Below are positions 56,000-64,000 of a stretch of DNA of 64,000 nucleotides, one piece after another. A program made the position numbers and the translations under genes. This DNA comes from Arsukibacterium sp. UBA5043 (GTDB lineage: Bacteria; Pseudomonadota; Gammaproteobacteria; Enterobacterales; Alteromonadaceae). The notes below the pieces were generated by a model, which was not told the DNA's origin, did not search any database, and worked only from the letters and a program-made list of their open reading frames with translations. Numbering within the stretch: position 1 is the stretch's first letter; every line of letters begins with the position of its first letter. The stretch spans positions 233,262-297,261 of the forward strand of contig DIBV01000013.1 of NCBI GenBank assembly GCA_002415085.1, read 5' to 3'.

Positions 56000-56151
56000 T
56001 GCAGGAATTTTTAACTGATTTATGGGCATTTTTACGGGTTCGTAAAAAAATCTGGCTACTGCCAATCATTCTGGTGCTGGCGCTACTGGGCGCGCTGGTG
56101 GTAGTAAGCCAGCAATCGGCGCTGGCGGGGTTTATTTATACCTTATTTTAG
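55999..56151 (+). CDS. DUF5989-type 50-residue membrane microprotein
   Basis: A 50-residue protein that starts inside the SxtJ-like stop codon (TAATG). It begins MQEFLTDLWAFLRVRKKIWL, followed by a single membrane helix (about 20-37) and SALAGFIYTLF at the end. This layout (DLWxFxRxRKKxWLLPI and a terminal FIYTLF) matches the DUF5989 family found next to SxtJ. The function is unknown; it may be an accessory subunit of the membrane complex. The size puts it below common gene-calling limits. Confidence 0.8.
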   Translation: MQEFLTDLWAFLRVRKKIWLLPIILVLALLGALVVVSQQSALAGFIYTLF

Positions 56152-56282
56152 CCCGGATTTCGGCTTTGCCAGCATCAATATTGGCTAATAGCCAACAGAT
56201 CCTGTAAGCTGCACGCCCTTCAAAACGAGGGCCACTGCAGCTGCGGCAGATTTTTCTCGCAGCCTTTATTGCGGGATAACGC

Positions 56283-57521
56283 ATGCAATTTACCGATTTA
56301 AACCTGTCGAACGATATTTTAAAAGCCATTAGCGACAAAGGCTACACCACGCCATCGCCTATTCAGGCTCAGGCAATTCCTGCGGTGCTGGCCGGCCACG
56401 ACCTAATGGCAGCTGCCCAGACCGGTACCGGCAAAACCGCCGGCTTTACCTTGCCACTGTTGCAAATGCTGAGCGAGGGCAGTAACCAGGGCCGCAAAGT
56501 ACAGGCTAATCAGGTACGGGCGCTTATTTTAACCCCAACCCGCGAGCTGGCAGCACAAATTGCCGAAAGCGTAAAAGTATATGGTAAGTACCTGCCACTG
56601 CGCTCAGCGGTGGTATTTGGCGGGGTAAGCATTAACCCGCAACTGATGGCACTGCGTAAAGGCGTTGATATTCTGATCGCCACCCCGGGCCGCCTACTCG
56701 ATTTATACCAGCAAAATGCCATGCGCTTTACCCACTTAGAAGTATTGGTGCTGGATGAAGCCGACCGCATGCTGGATATGGGTTTTATCCGCGATATTAA
56801 AAAAATTCTGGCACTGTTACCGGCAAAACGGCAAAACCTGCTGTTCTCGGCCACCTTTTCTAACGAAATTCGTACCCTGGCCAAAGGCTTGTTGCACAAT
56901 CCGGTAGAAGTGACCGTAACGCCACCTAACAGTACCGTCGAAAAAATTGAGCAATGGGTCTATCCGGTAGATAAAAACCAGAAAGCCGCGGCATTAATTG
57001 CGCTGGCCAAACAACATAACTGGCAGCAGGTACTGGTATTTACCCGCACCAAACACGGTGCCAATAAACTGAGTTTACAGCTGGAAAAAGCCGGCATCAG
57101 CGCTTTGGCCATTCATGGCAATAAAAGCCAGAACGCCCGCACCAAAGCACTGGCTGAGTTTAAAGCCGGCACTATCCGGGTGCTGGTAGCGACCGACATT
57201 GCCGCCCGTGGTCTGGATATTGATATGCTACCGCAAGTGGTCAATTTTGACTTGCCGCATGTGGCTGAAGATTATGTGCACCGCATTGGCCGTACCGGCC
57301 GCGCCGGTAAATCAGGCCAGGCAATATCTCTGGTCTGTGCCGATGAGAGTAAAGAGCTGGCAGGTATTGAACGCTTAACCAAACAACAAATTCCACGGCA
57401 GGTAGTTGCCGGGTTTGAGCCGGTGCAGCAACTGGCAGACAGTAACCCAAACAGCAAACCCTACCGGCCGAAAAAGCCAAAAACTGAACATCGTGACGGC
57501 CGGCGCTCGTCGCGCAGTTAA
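56283..57521 (+). CDS. rhlE: DEAD-box RNA helicase, RhlE-like
   Basis: ATP-dependent RNA helicase of 412 residues, acting in RNA decay, ribosome assembly or cold adaptation. The Q motif [14 protein letters not shown] is near residues 20-33, Walker [10 protein letters not shown] near 44-52, PTRELA near 86, DEAD near 158, SAT near 190, and [11 protein letters not shown] and [11 protein letters not shown] near 300 and 334. The tail from about 380 is basic ([18 protein letters not shown]) and probably binds RNA. It matches RhlE better than SrmB or DbpA by length and tail. The start lies 131 bp after the microprotein gene, so it probably has its own promoter. Confidence 0.93.
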   Translation: MQFTDLNLSNDILKAISDKGYTTPSPIQAQAIPAVLAGHDLMAAAQTGTGKTAGFTLPLLQMLSEGSNQGRKVQANQVRALILTPTRELAAQIAESVKVYGKYLPLRSAVVFGGVSINPQLMALRKGVDILIATPGRLLDLYQQNAMRFTHLEVLVLDEADRMLDMGFIRDIKKILALLPAKRQNLLFSATFSNEIRTLAKGLLHNPVEVTVTPPNSTVEKIEQWVYPVDKNQKAAALIALAKQHNWQQVLVFTRTKHGANKLSLQLEKAGISALAIHGNKSQNARTKALAEFKAGTIRVLVATDIAARGLDIDMLPQVVNFDLPHVAEDYVHRIGRTGRAGKSGQAISLVCADESKELAGIERLTKQQIPRQVVAGFEPVQQLADSNPNSKPYRPKKPKTEHRDGRRSSRS

Positions 57522-57575
57522 TCAAGGATAGGGCAGATACCGCCCTGGCAGTATTTATACAGTACTTATATCAAT

Positions 57576-57594
57576 GCCACGTTACTTACGTGGC
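57576..57594 (+). terminator. Terminator of rhlE
   Basis: GCCACGT / ACGTGGC is a perfect seven-base-pair stem with a five-base loop, followed by TTTGAAAATTTCATTT. The T-run is interrupted, so efficiency is uncertain. Confidence 0.55.
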
Positions 57595-57645
57595 TTTGAA
57601 AATTTCATTTCCCCAAAATTAAGCTGAATATAAACTGAATAGTGC

Positions 57646-57674
57646 TTGACGTTGTTAACAATTGCGGTTGAAAT
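57646..57674 (+). promoter_or_regulatory. Sigma-70-like promoter before the sulfotransferase remnant
   Basis: TTGACG (57646-57651) and TGAAAT (57669-57674) are 17 bp apart. The -35 matches at five of six positions and the -10 at four. It would transcribe the remnant and the adhesin gene just behind it. Confidence 0.4.
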
Positions 57675-57702
57675 GTGCACTGTTGAGCTTATTGAGCTGC
57701 CC

Positions 57703-57987
57703 ATGCCGCAAAAATTTCATTTTACTTCTGGTTTACCCCGTTCTGGTTCAACATTGTTGGCTGGCATTCTGCGGCAAAACCCCCGTTTTCATGCTGCAAT
57801 GAGCAGTCCGGTAGCCGGTTTAGTTATTGGCGCGTTGGAACAAATGGGCGCCGCCAGCGAGTCCTACTCCTTTTTCGATAAAGCAAAACGTAAATCGGTC
57901 TTCCGGCCATTGTTTAACGTTTATTGCGAAGATAAATCTACGCAACAAATTATATTTGCTACTAATGCAATAGTAACTTTAGGATGA
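57703..57987 (+). pseudogene. Truncated sulfotransferase remnant (N-terminal part only)
   Basis: The frame from 57703 gives 94 residues starting MPQKFHFTSGLPRSGSTLLA. GLPRSGSTLL is the 5'-phosphosulfate-binding loop of PAPS-dependent sulfotransferases. The family normally has 250-300 residues with further PAPS- and substrate-binding motifs; here it stops at IIFATNAIVTLG. Intact members continue IFDTNR-like at this place, so homology seems to end near ATN, about 57,965. The next gene begins eight bases after the stop, so this looks like a 5' fragment left by a rearrangement. A frame open upstream to 57646 adds 19 residues without recognisable sequence. Confidence 0.75.
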
Positions 57988-57994
57988 TCCCCTT

Positions 57995-60900
57995 ATGTTC
58001 CAATTTATAACCTCTGTTCGTTCGAGCTTCTTTGCACGGATCAGCCTGTTTCTTTCGCTTTTTTGCATAACTGCAGCGAGCCATGCGGCAACCTTTGATG
58101 GTGACGGCGGCTCCCTATCTGGAGCAAATTATATAGAGGCAGACAACGGTGATGGCATCACCATGACTGCGACTTTCAATGGTGACACGGCGGATGTAGC
58201 TGATGCTGGCAATGGCGGTGGCTCTAGCGGTAATGTTTTTTATGGTGTGGGTGCTACTGCTACATCCGTTCAAGTATCATTTTCTAGTCCGGTGAATATT
58301 TCGTCACTTGTCTACTTTGAAGCTGATGGCACCGCCAGTACGGGAAACTATACCTTTACCGTAACCTCCGGCTCAGGATCCACAATAGTAAAAACTCAGG
58401 CGGATTTTACTCTACTATCGGGTCTTGCCGGGGTAACGCTAACTCCAGTAGATTGGACCTCTGTCTCTACCTTTACCATTACAAGCGACGCTATCAATTT
58501 CGCACCAGGACTGGATACCCTAGTTTATACTATGGGCAATAACACCCCTGTGTTAACCAACCTTAACGGTGACAGCGTCACCTGGGCTGGCGTGGGCAAT
58601 TATGTGTCTTTAGATGCAGGCACTAGTCTTGGCGTTAGTGATACTGAGCTCGATGCTCTTAATGGTGGCAACGGTAACTATGCTGGTGCGACTTTAACCC
58701 TGCAACGGGTAGGCGCAGCAATTACCACGGATGTGTTTGGTTTCGATACCAGCGGCGCCCTGTTCAGCGTTAGCGGTGCTAATTTGCAGAGCGGCGGCTT
58801 AACCTTCGCAACCTTTACCAATGCCAGTGGTGTTTTGAACATCAATTTCAATAGCAGCGCCACCACAGCCACCAAATCACTGGTGCAGGATGTGTTACAA
58901 CGGATTCAATACAGTAACAATACTCCCGCCGCAGATGCGGCCTTGCGTTATAGCTTGAGTGATGGCACGGCCAGCACCACAGCAGATGTGACAGTCACCA
59001 GCGACAGCGTCTATGTCACCAGCACCACAGATACCGCCACGATTAATATCAACGACGGCGTGAGTTTCAGTGAGGCGGTTGCCATTGCCTTAGCAGACAC
59101 TACGGGTAGCCAGACGCTGATTTTATCCAGCGCCTTCACTAGCAGCATGTCACTGGCTGGAAATTTGAGCATTGCCGAAAACATGGCGATTGATGCCAGC
59201 GCCGCAGGGTCAAGCTTTGTGATTGCCGGCAGCACCTTAACCTTAGGTTCGGGTGTTACCCTGTCTTTAACCCACGCTAATCAATTGCAGATTTCAAGTA
59301 CTATTAATGGTGCGGGTAACTTGTCTAAAGCAGGAGCGGGTACCTTGCGCTTGACCGGAACTAACAGTAGCCGCACGGGTAGCACCTCTGTACTGGGGGG
59401 CACATTAGACATTGACGCTGACACTAACCTGGATGGTGCCAATACTGGTGTCTTGACTTTAAATGGCGGCACCTTGGCGATGACGGTGACCGGCGGCTCC
59501 ACTGGTAATCCCGTGATTCAAACGATTAATAATCCCATCACCCTGGGCGCCTCTGGCGGTTCATTCAATCCAACCGGCGGTGGTGGTCGAAACATTATTA
59601 ATCTGTCCGGGGTGATTTCCGGTAGCGGTAATCTGACTAAAATTGGCGCTTCAGTGTTACAACTTAGCGGCAACAATAGCTATTCAGGCCAGACCTTAAT
59701 CACCAATGGTGGGCTGATTTTGAGTCACAACAATGGTTTAGGGTCAACCTCTGGCAGCACTACCGTTAATGCGGGATCGGCACTGCGAATTGCCGCAGGT
59801 GTGGTTAGCCCAGAGCCACTGTTTCTCAATGGTACAGGCAGAAATATTGACGCTGTCGACTATGGTGCACTGGGCGCAGATGCCTACAGCCTAGGCACCA
59901 GCACAGTGTCCGGTAATATAGCGTTATCTACCGATACGAATATTAGCGTTACTGGCGGCAGTAATTTGATCGTAAGCGGCAGCGTTAGCGGTACAGGCAC
60001 TCTGACTAAGACTGATACTGGTAGCCTAACCTTAGCGGGTACTAATACTAATTCTGGCGCCACATCTGTCTCTGCAGGCACCTTAGTGCTGGATAATGGT
60101 GCTGCCATAGCAGACAGCACTGCGGTCAGTATAGCGTCTGGGGCGACATTGCGACTCGATGCCAGTGAAACCATAGGAGTACTTTCTGGCGCGGGAACAC
60201 TGGCCATGAATGGGGCACACCTTACGGTTAATCAAACCAGCGATAGCAGTTTTGCCGGCAATATCACCGGTAGTGGCAGCAATTTAACTAAGTCGGGTTC
60301 GAGTAAGTTGACCCTTTCGGGTACTAACACTTATACCGGTGTTACCAGCATCAGCGGCGGCAGCTTAAATCTAACTGGCGCCTTGAGTGGCACCACTGGC
60401 GCCACTATTGGCTCGGGTGGCACCTTAGAAGGTTCGGGCAGTCTCTTTGCCACCAGTTCAGCCAATACCTTGACTGTGCAAAGTGGCGGCATTTTGTCAC
60501 CTGGTATCTCAGGACCTGGCACAATCACAATCAACGGCAACCTGACCATAGCGGCAGGCGGTGCCCTGACGACACAAATTACAGGGACAGTGTTAGGCTC
60601 AGGTTATGACTCAGTGGCAGTAAACGGCACAGTGGATGTGTCAGCGGCCACACTGAATGTTAGTCACAGTTATACCGCAGGTTTAGGGGATAGTTACCGC
60701 CTGCTGGTTAATGATGGCGTGGATAGTATAACTGGGAGCTTCTCAGGCCTGCCTCAGGGCGGAACGGTGACTGCCAGTGGTAATAGCACTGTGCTTACCG
60801 CCTATTATGCTGCTACCGATGGCGGTGCTTACAGTGGCGGTAACGAGTTTATGTTAGTGGCGCCGGTAGACAGCACGCCGCCGACAGTGTCTTCTGTCAC

Positions 60901-63900
60901 AGTACCCGCCAACGCAACTTATGTTAGCGGACAGGTGCTGGATTTCTTGATTAATTTTGATGAAAACGTCACCGTTAACACAGCTGGCGGCACGCCGCAG
61001 CTAGCGTTAACCATAGGGGCGACCATTCGTCAGGCTACCTATCAGAGCGGTTCTGGCTCATCAAGCTTGTTGTATCGCTATACGATACAGAGTGGTGACG
61101 CCGACAGTGACGGCATTGCCATCGGTGCTTTAGCCAGCAATGGCGGTACGTTGCGGGATGCCACTGGTAATAATGCGAACTTAACCCTGAACTCAGTGGG
61201 CTCCACAGCATCTGTATTGGTGGATGCGGTCGCGCCAATTGTGTCTTCGGTCAATGTGCCAGCTAATAGCACTTATGTTAGCGGCCAGAATCTCGATTTC
61301 TCGATTAATTTTGATGAGAATATCACAGTCAATACTGGTGGCGGCACGCCGCAGTTGTCGTTAATCATCGGTGCAACTGCTCGTCAGGCGGTGTACCAAA
61401 GCGGTTCTGGCTCCTCGAGCTTATTGTATCGCTACACGATACAGAGCGGTGATGCTGACAGCGACGGTATAGCCATCGGCACCTTAGCCAGCAATGGTGG
61501 CACGCTGAGAGATGCGGCTGGTAATAATGCTAATTTGACGTTGAACGCAGTAGGCTCGACAGCATCTGTGCTGGTGGATGCGATCGCGCCAAGTGTGTCT
61601 TCGGTCAATGTGCCAGCTAATAGCACTTATGTTAGCGGCCAGAATTTTGACTTCGCTATTAACTTTGATGAAAACATCACCGTCAATACCGGTGGAGGTA
61701 CGCCGCAGCTGGCGTTAACCGTAGGCGCGATCACTCGGCAGGCAGTGTATCTGAGTGGTTCGGGTACTTCGAGCTTATTGTATCGCTACACAGTGCAAAA
61801 TGGTGACGATGACAGTGATGGTATTGCCATTGGCAGCTTAGCCAGCAATGGTGGCACGCTTAGAGATGCGGCTGGTAATAATGCTAATTTGACGTTGAAC
61901 GCAGTAGGCTCGACAGCATCTGTGCTGGTGGATGCGGTCGCGCCAAGTGTGTCTTCGGTCAATGTGCCAGCTAATAGCACTTATGTTAGCGGCCAGAATC
62001 TCGACTTCGCTATTAACTTTGATGAAAACATCACCGTCAATACCGGTGGAGGTACGCCGCAGCTGGCGTTAACCCTAGGCGCGACGACTCGGCAGGCCGT
62101 GTATCTGAGTGGTTCAGGTACTTCGAGTTTGTTGTATCGCTACACGATACAGAGCGGTGACGCTGACAGTGACGGTATAGCCATTGGCAGCTTAGCCAGT
62201 AATGGTGGCACATTGCGTGACAGCGCTGGGAATAATGCGAACCTGACGTTGAACTCCGTAGGCTCAACAGCCTCAGTATTGGTGGATGCAGCAGTGCCAG
62301 TAGTGGCAGGCGTTACGTCATCTAATGCTGATGGCAGTTATAAGGCTGGTGATGTAATAGTACTGCAGCTCTCGTTTAACGAAACAGTCACTGTAACAGG
62401 TTCGCCGCAGTTAACTCTGGAAACTGGGGTAACCGACCGCACAGTCAATTACGGCTCTGGTTCAGGCTCCAGCACCTTAGTCTTTAATTACATTGTTCAA
62501 GCAGGGGATGGTTCTGGCGATTTAGATTATACGGCTGTCAATGCTTTAATGTTAAATGGTGGCAGTATTAAAGACAGCGCTGGCAATGCAGCCAGTTTAA
62601 TCCTGTCTTTGCCTGGCACAACTGGCTCACTTAGTGCCAACAAGGCATTAATTATTGATACGTCTGCGCCAACTGTGCCCGCGGCGCCGGATTTAATCGC
62701 CGCCAGTGACACAGGCAACTCTGATACCGATAATATCACAGATATTACCACGCCAACTTTTAGCGGTACGGCGGAAGCTAGCAGTATCATTACGGTCTTA
62801 ATTGATAATATCAGTAACGGGACTACCACGGCGGATGGCAGTGGCAACTGGACGTATATAGCTACAGTGTTGACCGCTGGCTCACACACTGTTGCAGCCA
62901 CCGCAACTGACGCTGCAGGCAACGTGTCTGAGAGTTCGGCAAATCTGAATATTCAAATCGGCTTTAACGCACCGGCAGCGCCAGCTGCGGTCAACGCCAC
63001 TGCAGGAGATGCGCAAGCGAGCGTAAGCTTCAGTGCCCCTGTCAATAACGGTGGCGCAGTTATTACCAGCTATACCGCGACCTCCAGTCCGGGTGGCCTG
63101 ACTGCGAGCGGTGCGGCATCACCTTTAACTGTTACAGGTCTTACTAATGGCACGGCGTATACCTTTAGTGTGACTGCTACTAACTCTGCCAATACCAGCG
63201 TAGCGTCAGTCGCATCAAACAGCGTTACGCCGGTCGCACCGAACTCTGCGCCAACCATTAACGGCACGCCAGCGACTACTATCGCACAGGACACGGCTTA
63301 CAGCTTTGTGCCAACCGCAACCGATGTGGATGCGGAAACGACCCTGACCTTTAGCATTGTTAACAAACCTACGTGGGCCAGCTTTAACACGGCGACCGGT
63401 GCGTTAACCGGTACCCCAGCTAATGATGATATTGGGGTGACCAATGCGATTGTGATCAGTGTCACGGATGGCAGTTTAAGTGCTGCGCTACCGGCGTTTA
63501 ACTTAAGCGTGACCAACACTAACGATGCGCCAACTATTAGCGGCGCGCCTGATGTGACCGTAGCGCAAGATAGCGCTTATACTTTCACGCCTACCGCAAC
63601 CGATGTGGATGCGGATACCACGCTGACGTTCAGCATCGCCAACAAACCAAGCTGGGCCAGCTTTAACACGGCGACCGGTGCGTTAAGCGGTACCCCAACT
63701 AATGATGATATTGGCGTAACCAATGCGATTGTAATCAGTGTCTCAGATGGCAGTTTAAGTGCGGCGCTACCAGCGTTTAACTTAAGCGTGACCAACACCA
63801 ACGATGCGCCAACCATTAGCGGCGCGCCTGCTGTGACCGTAGCACAAGATGCGGCTTACAGCTTTGTGCCAACGGCCGCCGATGTGGATGCGGACACGAC

Positions 63901-64000
63901 GCTGACCTTTAGCATTGTCAACAAACCGAGTTGGGCCAGTTTTAACACAACGACCGGTGCGTTAACCGGTACCCCAACTAATGATGATATTGGGGTGACC
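57995..64000 (+). CDS. Giant repeat-rich secreted adhesin, 3' end outside window
   Basis: Open frame of 2,002 codons without a stop up to the window edge. Residues about 1-31 form a signal peptide (SLFLSLFCITAASHA). The N-terminal region contains a cadherin-like segment. Residues about 435-790 have at least four autotransporter-type strand repeats (for example GTLTKTDTGSLTLAGTNT near 665). Residues about 965-1435 contain four 118-residue repeats, then a diverged fifth. Ig-like (about 1570-1650), FN3 (about 1660-1748) and 93-residue putative-Ig repeats follow. The composition is Thr/Ser/Gly/Asn/Ala-rich, with hardly any Cys after the signal peptide, as usual for giant surface adhesins. The secretion route is not visible because the C-terminus is missing. 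AGGA is ten bases before the ATG. Confidence 0.88.
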   Translation, partial: MFQFITSVRSSFFARISLFLSLFCITAASHAATFDGDGGSLSGANYIEADNGDGITMTATFNGDTADVADAGNGGGSSGNVFYGVGATATSVQVSFSSPVNISSLVYFEADGTASTGNYTFTVTSGSGSTIVKTQADFTLLSGLAGVTLTPVDWTSVSTFTITSDAINFAPGLDTLVYTMGNNTPVLTNLNGDSVTWAGVGNYVSLDAGTSLGVSDTELDALNGGNGNYAGATLTLQRVGAAITTDVFGFDTSGALFSVSGANLQSGGLTFATFTNASGVLNINFNSSATTATKSLVQDVLQRIQYSNNTPAADAALRYSLSDGTASTTADVTVTSDSVYVTSTTDTATININDGVSFSEAVAIALADTTGSQTLILSSAFTSSMSLAGNLSIAENMAIDASAAGSSFVIAGSTLTLGSGVTLSLTHANQLQISSTINGAGNLSKAGAGTLRLTGTNSSRTGSTSVLGGTLDIDADTNLDGANTGVLTLNGGTLAMTVTGGSTGNPVIQTINNPITLGASGGSFNPTGGGGRNIINLSGVISGSGNLTKIGASVLQLSGNNSYSGQTLITNGGLILSHNNGLGSTSGSTTVNAGSALRIAAGVVSPEPLFLNGTGRNIDAVDYGALGADAYSLGTSTVSGNIALSTDTNISVTGGSNLIVSGSVSGTGTLTKTDTGSLTLAGTNTNSGATSVSAGTLVLDNGAAIADSTAVSIASGATLRLDASETIGVLSGAGTLAMNGAHLTVNQTSDSSFAGNITGSGSNLTKSGSSKLTLSGTNTYTGVTSISGGSLNLTGALSGTTGATIGSGGTLEGSGSLFATSSANTLTVQSGGILSPGISGPGTITINGNLTIAAGGALTTQITGTVLGSGYDSVAVNGTVDVSAATLNVSHSYTAGLGDSYRLLVNDGVDSITGSFSGLPQGGTVTASGNSTVLTAYYAATDGGAYSGGNEFMLVAPVDSTPPTVSSVTVPANATYVSGQVLDFLINFDENVTVNTAGGTPQLALTIGATIRQATYQSGSGSSSLLYRYTIQSGDADSDGIAIGALASNGGTLRDATGNNANLTLNSVGSTASVLVDAVAPIVSSVNVPANSTYVSGQNLDFSINFDENITVNTGGGTPQLSLIIGATARQAVYQSGSGSSSLLYRYTIQSGDADSDGIAIGTLASNGGTLRDAAGNNANLTLNAVGSTASVLVDAIAPSVSSVNVPANSTYVSGQNFDFAINFDENITVNTGGGTPQLALTVGAITRQAVYLSGSGTSSLLYRYTVQNGDDDSDGIAIGSLASNGGTLRDAAGNNANLTLNAVGSTASVLVDAVAPSVSSVNVPANSTYVSGQNLDFAINFDENITVNTGGGTPQLALTLGATTRQAVYLSGSGTSSLLYRYTIQSGDADSDGIAIGSLASNGGTLRDSAGNNANLTLNSVGSTASVLVDAAVPVVAGVTSSNADGSYKAGDVIVLQLSFNETVTVTGSPQLTLETGVTDRTVNYGSGSGSSTLVFNYIVQAGDGSGDLDYTAVNALMLNGGSIKDSAGNAASLILSLPGTTGSLSANKALIIDTSAPTVPAAPDLIAASDTGNSDTDNITDITTPTFSGTAEASSIITVLIDNISNGTTTADGSGNWTYIATVLTAGSHTVAATATDAAGNVSESSANLNIQIGFNAPAAPAAVNATAGDAQASVSFSAPVNNGGAVITSYTATSSPGGLTASGAASPLTVTGLTNGTAYTFSVTATNSANTSVASVASNSVTPVAPNSAPTINGTPATTIAQDTAYSFVPTATDVDAETTLTFSIVNKPTWASFNTATGALTGTPANDDIGVTNAIVISVTDGSLSAALPAFNLSVTNTNDAPTISGAPDVTVAQDSAYTFTPTATDVDADTTLTFSIANKPSWASFNTATGALSGTPTNDDIGVTNAIVISVSDGSLSAALPAFNLSVTNTNDAPTISGAPAVTVAQDAAYSFVPTAADVDADTTLTFSIVNKPSWASFNTTTGALTGTPTNDDIGVT
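60887..62302 (+). repeat. Four tandem 354-bp repeats in the adhesin gene
   Basis: Repeat starts at 60887, 61241, 61595 and 61949, each exactly 354 bp (118 codons) apart, marked by GTGTCTTC(G/T)GTCA. Every copy has VSGQ, INFDEN, GGTPQL, GSG(S/T)SSLLYRYT, DSDGIAIG, ASNGGTLRD and GNNANLTLN. The second to fourth copies are nearly identical over long stretches. A fifth, diverged copy begins at 62303 in the same register. Confidence 0.92.
63242..64000 (+). repeat. Three 279-bp putative-Ig/cadherin-like repeats in the adhesin gene
   Basis: Repeat starts are at 63242, 63521 and 63800, 279 bp (93 codons) apart; the third runs off the window. Each has APTI(N/S)G, TFSI(V/A)NKP(T/S)WASFN, TGAL(T/S)GTP, NDDIGVTNAIVISV and, in the complete copies, DGSLSAALPAFNLSV, the pattern of He_PIG-type domains. 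Confidence 0.9.

Noticed and set aside
58678-63816. Series of minus-strand open frames of about 64-131 codons spaced 354 or 279 bp apart
   Set aside because: They are antisense shadows of the adhesin repeats. Their spacing follows the repeat period, and their Val/Ala/Pro-rich sequence mirrors the Thr/Ser/Gly codons of the sense strand.
60887-64000. Periodic repeats as a possible CRISPR array or satellite
   Set aside because: The units are 279 or 354 bp, multiples of three, in an unbroken reading frame, so they are protein repeats.
1-64000. tRNA, rRNA, prophage or insertion-sequence genes
   Set aside because: Reading the window showed no cloverleaf or rRNA-like sequence and no transposase, integrase or phage structural protein; short non-coding RNAs cannot be excluded by eye.

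Overview
The window reads as chromosomal DNA of an aquatic gammaproteobacterium of the Alteromonadales type, close to Rheinheimera/Alishewanella/Arsukibacterium. This is inferred from gene content: several very large TonB-dependent receptors, many lipoproteins, a speA-speE pair, argA, a cnoX-like gene, and a scattered starch-utilisation set. No rRNA, tRNA, CRISPR array, integrase or transposase was seen. Both ends cut through genes: an acetolactate synthase at the left and a giant repeat adhesin at the right.

Positions 1-26,150 are mostly housekeeping. They hold ilvI (partial), a CnoX-like thioredoxin-TPR protein with a coupled methyltransferase, two overlapping lysophospholipid-type acyltransferases, speA and speE for polyamines, a TonB receptor, an OmpA-like lipoprotein, proB without proA, a short GlpD-like oxidoreductase, a chemoreceptor, and argA. 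Upstream of argA are two side-by-side ArgR-like boxes. A DUF350-DUF1190-glutathionylspermidine-synthase-like operon follows, then two secreted peptidases (M13 and S9). Positions 26,150-28,600 are AT-richer and carry three small envelope genes.

Positions 28,600-48,420 hold a starch/maltodextrin set broken up by unrelated genes: malQ with a small AraC-type regulator, a TonB receptor with a flavin-dependent halogenase-like gene, then a second TonB receptor followed by a pullulanase lipoprotein. Both receptor genes have the same perfect palindrome (TGAATACGTATTCA) about 130 bp before the start codon, and malQ/araC has a close variant. This points to one LacI-type regulator whose gene is not in the window. 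A pectinacetylesterase-family hydrolase, an OsmC protein, an amino-acid permease and a degenerate HD-GYP-like protein lie between.

Positions 50,000-56,150 hold the least understood cluster. Two paralogous membrane-anchored SGNH hydrolases with TPR segments are divergent from a NodU/CmcH-type carbamoyltransferase, an SxtJ-like membrane protein and a 50-residue DUF5989 microprotein. The set suggests modification of an envelope glycan or lipid, but its chemistry is not known. An RhlE-type helicase follows. The last 6.3 kb is a truncated sulfotransferase remnant joined to an open frame of at least 2,002 codons. That frame has a signal peptide, autotransporter-type strand repeats, at least four 354-bp repeats, Ig/FN3-like domains and 279-bp putative-Ig repeats.
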